Origin: Anaerobacillus arseniciselenatis
GTDB lineage: Bacteria > Bacillota > Bacilli > Bacillales > Anaerobacillaceae
Assembly: GCF_001865995.1 (NCBI RefSeq)
Contig: NZ_MLQQ01000002.1
Location: 1 to 64,000, forward strand
Length of the DNA stretch: 64,000 nucleotides
Reading direction: 5' to 3'
Part shown: piece after piece, positions 34,392 to 42,952 of the stretch
Layout of the letters: each line of letters starts with the position of its first letter
How positions within the stretch are numbered: position 1 is the first letter of the stretch
Notes under the pieces: model-generated
What the model was told of the DNA's origin: nothing
The model's input: only the letters and a program-made list of their open reading frames with translations
Databases searched by the model: none
Made by a program: the position numbers and the translations under genes

Positions 34392-35132
34392 ATGTTTCAA
34401 CAGGCTTTTTGGTTAGCTAAAAAGGAATTAAAATCGCAATGGATAGGGATTGCTTTGACGTTAGTCGTAACGATATTCTTTGCGCTCTTAACAGCTACTC
34501 TTCTTGATCAATCGGTAAGAAAGCTGTTTGGGTCAGAAACTACATTTTATAATCATACGCTACTAGATATAATTTTTATCGTGCTAACGCCATCGTTCGC
34601 AGCAATATTTATGTCGAGACCATATTTAAATATTCAAGCAATCAAGGACGATCCGTTTAGTAAAAGAATGGCCTTATTTCGATCTTTACCAATTCCGCTC
34701 ACTGCGTTATCGTTAAGTCGAACATTAATCATGGTAATGACACTGATCATTATGTCATTGGGGTTTTACATTACAGTAACCTTTGCTTTGCCTGATCATT
34801 TCTTTCAATTTCTCACACCGAGGGAGTATTTGATATTTATTTTATTTTGGTTTGGTTATGCATTAGTGGTCGGAGGAATAAATCCGTTTATAGAATATGG
34901 AACAAACGGTAAAGTATTGCATATTGTTCCGTGGGTTTTTATCGTCGGTTTTCTCATCACTGTCTTTATTTTTTACAATCTCGTCGGTCAAGGTATCGTA
35001 GAAACGGTTTTAATACTGATTAAAAATCATGGTTGGCCATTAGCTGTTCTTTCTTTATTTGTCGGTGTCATAGGAAGTTATGTGTGGAATAAGTTGCTGA
35101 CCATTAGACTAGCAAGAAGAGATTATTTGTAA
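34392..35132 (+). CDS. ABC-type membrane subunit, 246 aa
   Basis: ATG at 34392 fits the AAGGAGAG site better than ATG 34386. Six hydrophobic segments (about 18-40, 55-75, 105-128, 143-163, 170-195, 210-230). It lies between the export-family gene and the GntR regulator, with the ATPase downstream, so it is the likely permease of that ABC set. Bases 34416-34451 of this gene recur in the scar at 4839-4872. Confidence 0.72.
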   Translation: MFQQAFWLAKKELKSQWIGIALTLVVTIFFALLTATLLDQSVRKLFGSETTFYNHTLLDIIFIVLTPSFAAIFMSRPYLNIQAIKDDPFSKRMALFRSLPIPLTALSLSRTLIMVMTLIIMSLGFYITVTFALPDHFFQFLTPREYLIFILFWFGYALVVGGINPFIEYGTNGKVLHIVPWVFIVGFLITVFIFYNLVGQGIVETVLILIKNHGWPLAVLSLFVGVIGSYVWNKLLTIRLARRDYL

Positions 35133-35150
35133 TGAAGGGAGGAGGAAGAG

Positions 35151-35540
35151 ATGAAGCTACCGATTCGTGTCTCGGAGGAAAGCAGGGAGCCGATCTATCA
35201 TCAAATAGAAACACAAGTTAAAGCATTAATTGTCGGTGGTCATCTTCCACCGGGAACACCTCTCCCTTCCATTCGAGCGCTTGCCAGTGAGTTGACGTGC
35301 AGTGTGATTACAACACGAAGGGCTTACCAAAATTTAGAAAGTAGTGGCTATATCAAAACAGTTCAAGGAAAAGGGACATTTGTTCGAGAGATTGAGACAC
35401 TACAAAAGGAAGAAGCAAAGCAAAAAGTTGTATATGATGCTTTTCAAAAAGCGATCGAACAAGGGAAGCAGGTCGGTTGTTCGAAAGGTGATTTATTGAC
35501 GATTTTTAACGAAGTCATCAAGCGAAATTTTGATAATTAA
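35151..35540 (+). CDS. GntR family regulator, YtrA subfamily, 129 aa
   Basis: GGGAGGAGGAAG precedes the ATG. The winged helix is complete: REPIYHQIETQVKALIVGGH, PLPSIRALASELTCSVITTR, GYIKTVQGKGTFV. A short helical tail (about 80-129) replaces a ligand domain. It is 18 bp after the permease and 17 bp before the ATPase. Probably represses the operon through the palindrome at 33848. Confidence 0.88.
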   Translation: MKLPIRVSEESREPIYHQIETQVKALIVGGHLPPGTPLPSIRALASELTCSVITTRRAYQNLESSGYIKTVQGKGTFVREIETLQKEEAKQKVVYDAFQKAIEQGKQVGCSKGDLLTIFNEVIKRNFDN

Positions 35541-35557
35541 GTAAATGGGGGATGGAC

Positions 35558-36424
35558 ATGGTTACCTCAATTGTAGATATAAAGGGATTGACGAAACATT
35601 ATAAAAAGTTTTCTTTAGGCCCAATTGATTTTGAAGTCGAAACAGGAACAGCAGTAGCATTAGTTGGGACAAATGGCTCTGGTAAAAGTACTTTTTTTAG
35701 ATTGATCATGAACCTACTTCAATCAGATGGTGGCTCTATTAATATCTTTGATCAGGATCTTACTGAGAAAGAAACAGAAATAAAGAAAAGCGTCGGCTAT
35801 GTGGGTGATTTGCTTGAACCATTTAGTTATTTAACAGTAAAGGAGCTTTCCTCACTCATTTCTTACTGGTATCCAAGTTGGGACGATAAACGGTACACAC
35901 AATTAATTGAGAGGTATCATATCGATGAAGGTCAAAAGTATGGAAAATGCTCAAAAGGAACGAAGAAGAAAGTTGAATTTATCTTTGCTCTTTGCCATAA
36001 ACCAATGCTTTTGTTATTAGATGAACCATCAGCAGGTGTTGATATTATTTCACAACGGAAAATGAAAGAAGATCTTTTGAATTATATGGAAGATGGTAAA
36101 AGAAGTATTGTCCTAGCTACCCATAACATCGATGAAGTTAAGCAATTGTGTGATTACATTACAATTTTGGAAGAAGGAAAGATCATACACTCATTTGAAA
36201 AAGATGAGCTTCATGAGAAATGGGCACGGTTGTGGGTATCACATGTTTCAGAAGTGTTGAACAATCATTCAAATGTTATAAAGGTAGAAGAAAGCCCTTT
36301 ACAATTGGTTACGGATGATTTACCAGTCATCGAAAAAGAGTTAGAAAAAGAAGGAATCACCATTAAGCATATCAACCGTTTATCACTCGAAGAAGTCATT
36401 GAACATATGATTGGTCAGGGATAA
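35558..36424 (+). CDS. ABC transporter ATP-binding protein, 288 aa
   Basis: ATG at 35558 is spaced correctly from GGGGGA; ATG 35552 is too close. Walker A is GTNGSGKST, Walker B is LLLLDEPSAGVD and the H-loop is LATHNIDEV. The signature motif is degenerate (CSKGTKKKVEF instead of LSGGQ), as in the GntR-linked ATPase at 21307. Last gene of the operon with an export-family protein, a permease and a GntR regulator. Confidence 0.87.
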   Translation: MVTSIVDIKGLTKHYKKFSLGPIDFEVETGTAVALVGTNGSGKSTFFRLIMNLLQSDGGSINIFDQDLTEKETEIKKSVGYVGDLLEPFSYLTVKELSSLISYWYPSWDDKRYTQLIERYHIDEGQKYGKCSKGTKKKVEFIFALCHKPMLLLLDEPSAGVDIISQRKMKEDLLNYMEDGKRSIVLATHNIDEVKQLCDYITILEEGKIIHSFEKDELHEKWARLWVSHVSEVLNNHSNVIKVEESPLQLVTDDLPVIEKELEKEGITIKHINRLSLEEVIEHMIGQG

Positions 36425-36493
36425 AAGTAAATGAAACTTCGCTCTTATTTCAATCGTATATGAAGAAAGATTTTTTCGGGGAGGAAATGTTTC

Positions 36494-36580
36494 ATGCTGT
36501 GGGATAAACCGAAATGTACATTTTGTGAAAAAGAAATAAAAGGGGATGACGTTGCCATTGAAAGCGAGGAGAAAAAATGA
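36494..36580 (+). CDS. CxxC microprotein, 28 aa, probably a truncated gene start
   Basis: GGGGAGG lies 9 bp before the ATG. The peptide MLWDKPKCTFCEKEIKGDDV carries one zinc-knuckle-like CxxC and resembles the N terminus of longer Bacillus proteins with a second CxxC at the end. It overlaps the start of the next ATPase gene by 4 bp (ATGA), so it could couple its translation. Either a remnant or a retained leader. Confidence 0.45.
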   Translation: MLWDKPKCTFCEKEIKGDDVAIESEEKK

Positions 36581-37506
36581 GCGTTCTAGAAGTAAAGAAT
36601 TTAAAAAAATCATTTGGTACCATTCATGCTGTCCAAGACATAAGTTTCACAGTCGATACTGGAGAAGTATTCACAATCATTGGTCCAAACGGAGCAGGGA
36701 AGACAACCACTTTGGAAATGATTGAAGGCTTAGTTCCACCTGATCAAGGAGATATAAAGTTTGGTGAATTAAATTGGGATAAACATTCCAATGCGATTAA
36801 ACAGAAAATTGGTATACAACCTCAATCTAGTGCCATGTTTGACTTATTAACACCTGAAGAAAACATCACCCTTTTTGCCTCGTTTTATGAAAAAGCTCGT
36901 TCTACTGATGAGATTCTTCAGTTGGTGAACCTAACTGATCATCGTAATAATCATGTGAAAAAATTATCCGGTGGGCAACGTCAACGACTAGCAATTGGAC
37001 TTGCGATGGTTAGTGATCCAGAAATTATCTTCCTAGATGAGCCAACCACTGGGCTGGATCCGCAAGCCCGTCGTAACATTTGGGATATCATCTTACAGCT
37101 AAAACAACTAGGTAAAACAACGATATTGACCACTCATTACATGGAAGAAGCCGAAAAATTAAGTGACAGAGTTTGTATCATTGACCAAGGAAAAATCGTT
37201 ACATTAGATACCCCTTCTGCACTTATTGAAAAGTTAACTGACGAACGAGAAGTGCGATTATCTTTCCTTGATGGCGAAGATGCTGCAGAGGATGCAAATC
37301 ATTTCTCTAAAAATCTTACATCCGTTATTCGAACAGAGCGAGAAGAAACATTATTAAAACTATGGACAACAAACCCTGAGGATACGTTGTATGACCTATT
37401 TGGATTTACGAAAGAAAAAAACTATCAAGTAGAGCAAGTCTCCATTCGTGAAATGAGTTTGGAAGATGTCTTTATTGCGTTTACTGGGAAGGAATGGAGG
37501 GATTAA
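36577..37506 (+). CDS. ABC transporter ATP-binding protein, ABC-2 exporter type, 309 aa
   Basis: All core motifs are standard: Walker [10 protein letters not shown], signature LSGGQRQR, Walker [14 protein letters not shown]-loop TTHYMEEAE. The C-terminal domain (about 225-309) is of the drug-exporter kind. GCGAGGAG precedes the ATG. It is directly followed by an ABC-2 permease, with which it should form an exporter; substrate unknown. Confidence 0.9.
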   Translation: MSVLEVKNLKKSFGTIHAVQDISFTVDTGEVFTIIGPNGAGKTTTLEMIEGLVPPDQGDIKFGELNWDKHSNAIKQKIGIQPQSSAMFDLLTPEENITLFASFYEKARSTDEILQLVNLTDHRNNHVKKLSGGQRQRLAIGLAMVSDPEIIFLDEPTTGLDPQARRNIWDIILQLKQLGKTTILTTHYMEEAEKLSDRVCIIDQGKIVTLDTPSALIEKLTDEREVRLSFLDGEDAAEDANHFSKNLTSVIRTEREETLLKLWTTNPEDTLYDLFGFTKEKNYQVEQVSIREMSLEDVFIAFTGKEWRD

Positions 37507-37507
37507 A

Positions 37508-38629
37508 TTGAATAAAATGAAACAATTTAAACAATTGTTCATTGCTCAATTGAAATTAACATTTCGTGAAAAACAAGCTTGGTTTTGGGGAATATTTTTT
37601 CCTGTGATCTTAATGTCTATCTTTATGGTTATTTTTAGTGGCAGTTCAGAAACTGAATTTTCTGCAAATGTTGCTATCGTAGATGAAAATCCAAATGAAA
37701 CATCGGAAATGTTTTACAATCAATTAAAACAATTGCCTGTTCTAGAAATGGAAACGATTGAACCAGTAACTAGAGAAGAAGCAGAAAAACTTGTAGAAAA
37801 TCAGGATGTGCATGCTGCTATTGTCTTACCCGAGTCAGCAGAAGCAACTTCTATTCACCTAATCGTAAACAAAGAAAATGAACAAGGTGTGACAGCACAA
37901 GCTTTATCTGGAATTCTAGAGCAATTTATTCAACAGGCGAATTTACATGCGGTTGGTGCAACCCCTATATATGAATTACAATTTGAGTCGATTACTTCTG
38001 GGAGTAACGAATTAAGTTATACTGACTTTCTTCTCACTGGTATGATTGCTTTAGCCATAGCACAAGGTGGTATGTTTGGGATGATTGACCTAGTAGAAAT
38101 GCGTCGCAAAGGGTTAATAAAAAGGTTGCGCATGACGCCAGCTAATATGAATCTTTTTGGTTTAAGTGATATGGTGATGCGGTTATTATTTAGCATCGTT
38201 CAAATTATTTTGCTGAGCTTGATTGGCGTTCTTATATTTGGGGCTAACTTATATATTAACTTTCCAAGCCTTATTATTGTCTTCTTATTAGGTGCTCTTT
38301 CTTTTAATGCTTTAGGATACTTTTTCTCTTCGTTTAGTAAAACATCTGAGGCTTATATGGGAGTCGCAAACATTGTTAGTTTTGTCATGATGTTTTTGAG
38401 CGGTGTGTTCTTTCCGATTGAAACGATGCCTGAATGGATTCAGCCAGTATCATATGTCCTGCCACTCACCTACTTTGTTGAGGGCTTAAGAGAAAGTATG
38501 ATTTATTCCACAAGTATATTCTCGGCTTCGCTTTGGTCTGGAATTGGGGTTATGGTCTTGTGGGGTGTAATTACATTTTTCATTGGTTCGCTTTTGTATA
38601 AAAGAAGTTCGATCGTTGCAACGAGATGA
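37508..38629 (+). CDS. ABC-2 type permease, 373 aa
   Basis: TTG at 37508 follows GGAGGGATT; an upstream in-frame start lies inside the ATPase gene. The order is one helix (about 23-42), an extracellular domain (about 50-170), then five helices with the ABC-2 core MRRKGLIKRLRMTPANMNLF and FLSGVFFPIETMPEWIQPVS near the end. This is the YhgE/ABC2_membrane_3 style. It pairs with the ATPase directly upstream. Confidence 0.88.
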   Translation: MNKMKQFKQLFIAQLKLTFREKQAWFWGIFFPVILMSIFMVIFSGSSETEFSANVAIVDENPNETSEMFYNQLKQLPVLEMETIEPVTREEAEKLVENQDVHAAIVLPESAEATSIHLIVNKENEQGVTAQALSGILEQFIQQANLHAVGATPIYELQFESITSGSNELSYTDFLLTGMIALAIAQGGMFGMIDLVEMRRKGLIKRLRMTPANMNLFGLSDMVMRLLFSIVQIILLSLIGVLIFGANLYINFPSLIIVFLLGALSFNALGYFFSSFSKTSEAYMGVANIVSFVMMFLSGVFFPIETMPEWIQPVSYVLPLTYFVEGLRESMIYSTSIFSASLWSGIGVMVLWGVITFFIGSLLYKRSSIVATR

Positions 38630-38639
38630 GGTAGTCCAA

Positions 38640-39161
38640 GTGGGTATTTTCAATTCAGATCGCCCTAAAATTTCAATTAAAAAATTAAAGAAGTCAGTGT
38701 TCGAACAACTTCTATCCATAGTAAGTATCTTGTTATTCATCGGGAGTGTAGTTTTTCTTGTAGTGATGTGGAGTGAATTGCCAGTTCAAGTTCCTGGCCA
38801 TTTTGGCATCACTGGTGAGGTGACCCGATATGGCTCCAGATGGGAGTTGGTAGTCTTACTAATTGTCGGAGCAGGTCTTTATCTACTAATGCATGTTCTT
38901 GAGAAATACCCTCATTTACATAACTATCCAATCGAAATTACTGAATCAAATGCAGAAGAAGCATACCGTATTTCTCGTTCGCTGATAGTATATATAAAGA
39001 ACATTATCCTGATTTTGTTTGCACTTATGATGATTAATAGCATGATAATAGCTTTGGGATGGGGAGAAGTTATCGGGTTCGTTCTTTTACCATTGGTCTT
39101 TTTGGGCACAGGTTTACCGATTATTAGAGCTATAGTGAAGTTGATGAAATTAAACTCTTGA
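38640..39161 (+). CDS. DUF1648 membrane protein, 173 aa
   Basis: GTG at 38640 is preceded by GAGG at 8 bp. The DUF1648 signature is VMWSELPVQVPGHFGITGEV with TRYGSRWEL (about 46-75), flanked by helices (about 28-47, 77-95, 125-148, 150-167). The family includes the SdpI-type immunity and stress membrane proteins. It lies 10 bp after the ABC permease and likely belongs to that operon. Confidence 0.75.
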   Translation: MGIFNSDRPKISIKKLKKSVFEQLLSIVSILLFIGSVVFLVVMWSELPVQVPGHFGITGEVTRYGSRWELVVLLIVGAGLYLLMHVLEKYPHLHNYPIEITESNAEEAYRISRSLIVYIKNIILILFALMMINSMIIALGWGEVIGFVLLPLVFLGTGLPIIRAIVKLMKLNS

Positions 39162-39259
39162 GGTAGTTATAAAATGTGAACTTCAACTATTGAAGCAGTT
39201 TAGCATATAAAAGAAACTTAATTCGTAATTATTCGTCTAATATTAAAAGGGGGGATTTT

Positions 39260-39742
39260 ATGAAGAGATTTTTTTGTTTGCTATTCTGTGTGGCATTGAG
39301 TTTAACACTTTTATCAGGATGCGGAAGTTCTAGTAATAGCCCTAAAGGAACTGATTGGAAACCTACGATGTATGAAACTGTCAACAACCTTGATGGAGTA
39401 TCGATGATTGTAAAGGAAGGTACGGTATCTTCTACTGGATTGACTGTAATATTTGAGAATAACTCTGACAAGCAATGTATCTATGGTGAATATTTTTTGT
39501 TGGAAAAGAAAATCGAAGGTAGATGGTATGAAGTCCCAATTGTCCTAGATGGTAACTATGGGTTTAATGATATTGGCTACGAATTGGCCCCTTCAGATGC
39601 TAGAGAGTGGGAAGTTGATTGGGAATGGCTCTATGGAAGCCTGGATACTGGTGATTACCGTATAGTGAAAGATATACTCGATTTTAGAGAAACAGGGGAC
39701 TTTGATAGGCACTATTTGACAGCAGAGTTCACGACTGAATAG
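39260..39742 (+). CDS. Lipoprotein with bacterial Ig-like domain, 160 aa
   Basis: AGGGGGG precedes the ATG. The signal peptide ends in a lipobox (LLSGC, Cys about 21). The mature part (VSMIVKEGTVSSTGLTVIFE, then YGEYFLLEKKIEGRWYEVP and LDTGDYRIVKDILDF) has the strand pattern of the small Ig-like domain seen in Bacillus lipoproteins. Function unknown. Confidence 0.72.
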   Translation: MKRFFCLLFCVALSLTLLSGCGSSSNSPKGTDWKPTMYETVNNLDGVSMIVKEGTVSSTGLTVIFENNSDKQCIYGEYFLLEKKIEGRWYEVPIVLDGNYGFNDIGYELAPSDAREWEVDWEWLYGSLDTGDYRIVKDILDFRETGDFDRHYLTAEFTTE

Positions 39743-39962
39743 TAAAACAAAATTAGTTATTTAACGAAGGTAGTGAACGGATGTACTTAAAGTTAAGAAA
39801 GCATTAGTTCAGGAGCTGTTGCAATGGCAGTTCCTGCTGTTGTTGAAGTAGCGAACAAGGTTGTTCACTAGGGACATACACCATTTTACAGACTGTATTT
39901 CTATTGAAAACAACATAAGAAGTATGTTAAATTGGATACAAAAGTCAGTAGGAGGGGAAATA

Positions 39963-40253
39963 TTGAAAGCAGAAAAAAGCTTAAAAGTTTGTGAAAAAGG
40001 ACATAAGTATTACAAAAGTAGTGACTGTCCAAGTTGCCCTACTTGTAATAAAGAAAATAAACCTGATAGTGGCTTTCTGTCGAAACTAAGTTCACCTGCT
40101 AGAAGTGCCTTAGTTCACGAAGGGATTGATACTTTACAAAAACTCTCTAATTACACCGAAAAAGAAATTTTAAAAATCCACGGTATTGGGCCAGCGTCCT
40201 TGCCAACTATGAGATCTTCATTAGAAGAGGCTGATTTATCATTTAAAGAATAA
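39963..40253 (+). CDS. Zinc-knuckle protein with RNAP alpha-CTD-like helix-hairpin-helix domain, 96 aa
   Basis: TTG at 39963 has AGGAGGGG upstream. The N-terminal part has a Cys-rich knuckle (CEKGHKYYKSSDCPSCPTC, about 10-28). The C-terminal half (SPARSALVHEGIDTLQKLSN, then EILKIHGIGPASLPTMRSSL) is a helix-hairpin-helix fold like the RNA polymerase alpha C-terminal domain. A DNA- or nucleic-acid-binding role is suggested. The Cys part of a broken relative occurs at 42505-42567. Confidence 0.75.
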   Translation: MKAEKSLKVCEKGHKYYKSSDCPSCPTCNKENKPDSGFLSKLSSPARSALVHEGIDTLQKLSNYTEKEILKIHGIGPASLPTMRSSLEEADLSFKE

Positions 40254-40367
40254 TAATATGATTTCCTATTAACAGTGACATTGTATGTGAAATAGCGTAC
40301 TTATAGTAACGAAAACATTAGTAAGATTATGAGGTCCAGTTAAATGATGTAGCAATTTTGGGTAGAC

Positions 40368-40405
40368 AATTGACAAAAGACGTGTATTCACGTCTTTTGT
40401 CAATT
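40368..40405. terminator. 17-bp perfect hairpin between convergent genes
   Basis: AATTGACAAAAGACGTG (40368-40384) and its exact reverse complement (40389-40405) enclose TATT. It lies between the plus-strand gene ending at 40253 and the minus-strand gene ending at 40428, so it probably terminates both. Confidence 0.7.
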
Positions 40406-40427
40406 AATACAATACAATATTCTTCTT

Positions 40428-40841
40428 TTATTCGTCAGATGTAAATATCAATACTTCTTTACTGCTTTGGTTATTTACTGTCCAGACAATATCCATTTCA
40501 AAGTCATAACCGTCTTCATGAGCATGAATAAATCTGTGATTTTTGTAAGGTGGATATTCTATTACATTGTTTTCAGGTAACCTATCTCCGCTAGTTAATG
40601 CGTCAAGCGCCTCGAGCCAAGGAGTTTCAAGTCTTGTTTGGACTAGCGACACTTCTTCATCACCTAAATATTCTAAAGTAATATATACTTCTTCGTAAAT
40701 ATCACCTGATACCTGCTTAATGACTAGTTCACCATTCCAATTTTCTGTTTCACCATGAAATGTAATTGTTTGCAATCGATCATTTGAGCAAGCAGAAAGC
40801 AGTGTTACAAATAAAATCATTAGCATTAAAAGTTGTTTCAT
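40428..40841 (-). CDS. Lipoprotein, 137 aa
   Basis: The minus-strand start has GAGGGGGATA upstream. Signal peptide with lipobox (LLSAC, Cys about 18) and a mature beta-rich domain (TITFHGETENWNGELVIKQV, then FEMDIVWTVNNQSSKEVLIF). The domain type is common in small Bacillus lipoproteins but I do not recognise a named family. It is convergent with the alpha-CTD-like gene. Confidence 0.7.
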   Translation of the reverse strand: MKQLLMLMILFVTLLSACSNDRLQTITFHGETENWNGELVIKQVSGDIYEEVYITLEYLGDEEVSLVQTRLETPWLEALDALTSGDRLPENNVIEYPPYKNHRFIHAHEDGYDFEMDIVWTVNNQSSKEVLIFTSDE

Positions 40842-40916
40842 GAGTATCCCCCTCGTATTTAAAAATTAATATTTAGCTAGCTTATAATATAAGTCTACCA
40901 TATACTTGGTAAATAA

Positions 40917-41048
40917 ATGGGAAAAAGTAAATATAAATGGTTTGTTAGAAAAGTCGTAGCGTATAAAGCGATTTGGAGAAAAAAAACAAAAGTTTATTTT
41001 GTAAGAAGATGTCGCTACGAATGCGATACTATGAGCAGTGACGCTTAA
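40917..41048 (+). CDS. Small very basic protein, 43 aa (doubtful)
   Basis: The frame reads MGKSKYKWFVRKVVAYKAIW and continues with many Lys and Arg to the end. There is no good ribosome binding site (only TTGG), so expression is doubtful. It could be a real microprotein or chance. No family recognised. Confidence 0.25.
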   Translation: MGKSKYKWFVRKVVAYKAIWRKKTKVYFVRRCRYECDTMSSDA

Positions 41049-41083
41049 ATTTATGTATAAAATAACGAGTGGAGGTGGTTTCA

Positions 41084-41353
41084 GTGCCTAAATGGTTTTT
41101 ACCTATGTTTGCGGGTGTAGTCTTAATTCCAATTGGTGCTACTGCGATTAAAATACTTTTTGACTATTTTTTAGGAGATTTTTTAAGTTTTTCTTATTAT
41201 GTGCCTACATTTTTAGGTTTTGCGGCTGGCGGGATCATTATTGGTTTTACACTATATCAGGTTAGGAAGCTTAATGACAGAGAAAAACAAAGCAAAGATT
41301 ATAATTGGTCAACTGATGATTACAGCCATTTAAATGTACCACATCTGCGATAG
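41084..41353 (+). CDS. Small membrane protein, 89 aa
   Basis: GTG at 41084 follows GGAGGTGG. Two helices (about 5-25 and 38-62) flank a short loop with a conserved-looking DYFLGDFLSFSYYVP, and the tail is charged (KLNDREKQSKDY). No family recognised. Stands alone upstream of the second deacetylase gene. Confidence 0.6.
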   Translation: MPKWFLPMFAGVVLIPIGATAIKILFDYFLGDFLSFSYYVPTFLGFAAGGIIIGFTLYQVRKLNDREKQSKDYNWSTDDYSHLNVPHLR

Positions 41354-41666
41354 TATTTACCATCAAATGACAAGAAGTATACCAAAGAATTACAGGTCTT
41401 TTACCACTGGCATCCTACGGATTATGGGGTAACCCTTGTATTACATAGTAGACTCATATTGTGCAACAATGATCAGGAGTAAATTATATTTCTGTAATTC
41501 GAAAGATAAACAAAGGGTGTTCGCATTAAGTAGTTAAGCCTTTGTTGAGCTAACAGAAGCAATAGTTATGTAAGCTGTAATTGCTGTTGCGGTGCTAACA
41601 AAGCAGAATAGTGAAAATGATACTATAATATGAAGGTGAAAATATAGTTTAATTTTTGGGGGGCAT
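41354..41666. other. Gene-free interval
   Basis: No convincing frame, hairpin or repeat is seen. A short frame reading YQRITGLLPLASYGLWGNP near 41372-41450 resembles protein text but has no start. The last bases hold the GGGGGG site of the deacetylase gene. Confidence 0.4.
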
Positions 41667-42380
41667 ATGAAAAAAATAATAAAAATTATTAGTATTGCAA
41701 TCGTGTTATTGATAGCTGTTAGTTATTCGCTAAATGAGTTATCTCAATCAAGAACGTTCCAATTTTTTGGTGGTTTAGTTAATAGTGTCGAAACAAACGA
41801 GAAAGTCGTAGCCTTAACATTTGATGATGGTCCAGGGGTAAATACACATGAAATCTTAGATATTTTAAGAAAACATGATGTGAAAGGTACTTTCTACTTA
41901 ACAGGGTATGAAATCGAGAAATATTTCGACGACGCGATTCAAATTGTGCAAGAAGGACACGAAATTGGAAATCACTCCTATTCACATGAAAGAATGGTTT
42001 TTAAATCTCCATCCTTTATTAAAGATGAAATAGATAAAACGGATGAATTAATACGGCAAATCGGTTATGAGGGAGAAATCACTTTCCGTCCACCTTACGG
42101 AAAAAGGTTAGTTTTGTTACCATATTATCTATCTAAGGATGATAGGTATACCATTTACATGAATATAGAACCTGATTCTTATCCCGAAATTGCGGCTGAT
42201 GCAGATAAAATTGTACATCATGTTGTAGAAAATATAAGACCAGGTTCAATTATTTTATTGCATGTCATGTATGAAAGTAGGAGAGAATCACTCTATTCAG
42301 TAGAAGGTATTATTACCTCGTTAAAAGAACAAGGATATACATTTGTCAAAATTTCGGAATTATTAGAATATGGAAATTAA
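41667..42380 (+). CDS. Polysaccharide deacetylase (CE4/NodB), second copy, 237 aa
   Basis: Nearly the same protein as that encoded at 13997: N-terminal anchor helix, TFDDGP, HEIGNHSYSH, RPPYG, variant DSYPE and ILLH. Differences cluster in the anchor and in short stretches (KDDRYTIY instead of KQNRKTIY). Similar bases extend a little into the 5' leader (TTAATTTTTGGGGGGCATATG). Likely a recent duplicate acting on cell-wall or surface polysaccharide. Confidence 0.88.
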   Translation: MKKIIKIISIAIVLLIAVSYSLNELSQSRTFQFFGGLVNSVETNEKVVALTFDDGPGVNTHEILDILRKHDVKGTFYLTGYEIEKYFDDAIQIVQEGHEIGNHSYSHERMVFKSPSFIKDEIDKTDELIRQIGYEGEITFRPPYGKRLVLLPYYLSKDDRYTIYMNIEPDSYPEIAADADKIVHHVVENIRPGSIILLHVMYESRRESLYSVEGIITSLKEQGYTFVKISELLEYGN

Positions 42381-42504
42381 GAATGGTATTAACAATATTC
42401 TTCAACAAAAATTTGTAATGATGATGATCTTGGTTACTTTTCTAACCAGGTTCTTTTATTTGGTTAAAAATACTTCCATTTTCATTTGGTATAAAATGTT
42501 AAAA

Positions 42505-42567
42505 TTCACTTATTCAAGTAACGAGTGTCCATGTTGTCCTACTTGTGATAAAGAGTTGGAGTTATAA
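42505..42567 (+). pseudogene. Remnant of a Cys-rich alpha-CTD-like gene
   Basis: TYSSNECPCCPTCDKELEL matches the knuckle of the protein encoded at 39963 (KYYKSSDCPSCPTCNKENKP) and then stops. The helix-hairpin-helix part is absent. It is reached by a 65-codon frame from 42370 that has no other recognisable content. Confidence 0.5.
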
Positions 42568-42786
42568 TCATATAAATTAAATTGAATGAAGAAAGCCTCT
42601 CGTCGAAGTAGCAGAGAAATTTGTAAAAATAGCGACAAGGATCTTGTGGCTGTTTCTTTTTGTAAATTTTAAAATAGATGTCATCAACAAGTTAAAAAAA
42701 GGTCGAATAATGTCTTTTTTTATGGAAACTCACATAAGAATTGGTATATAATTATAACAAAGATAATTTTATACAGTTTATAAATT

Positions 42787-42898
42787 AATAAATTTCATAA
42801 TTCAATATAATCTCCATTTAATAACTATATGTAGTTGAGAAAAACTGCTCGTAAATAATATTAATTGGTATGGCTCGATTTTGGTAATAATGATTTAA
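42787..42898. mobile_element. MITE-like element, degenerate copy 4
   Basis: Left end AATTTCATAATTCAATATAA and inner TCTCCATTTAATAACTATAT correspond to the element at 52771; the right end ATGGCTCGATTTTGGTAATA is recognisable but the terminal repeat has decayed. It lies in the promoter region of the GGDEF-EAL gene. The rest of 42568-42952 shows no gene. Confidence 0.55.
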
Positions 42899-42952
42899 CT
42901 CTACTGCTTGAGGATTTAACATTGAAAAATAGTTGATGAGGAGGTTGTAAAA

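Noticed and set aside
39803-39871. Short frame reading SISSGAVAMAVPAVVEVANK
   Set aside because: No start signal and too short; a remnant is possible but cannot be assigned.
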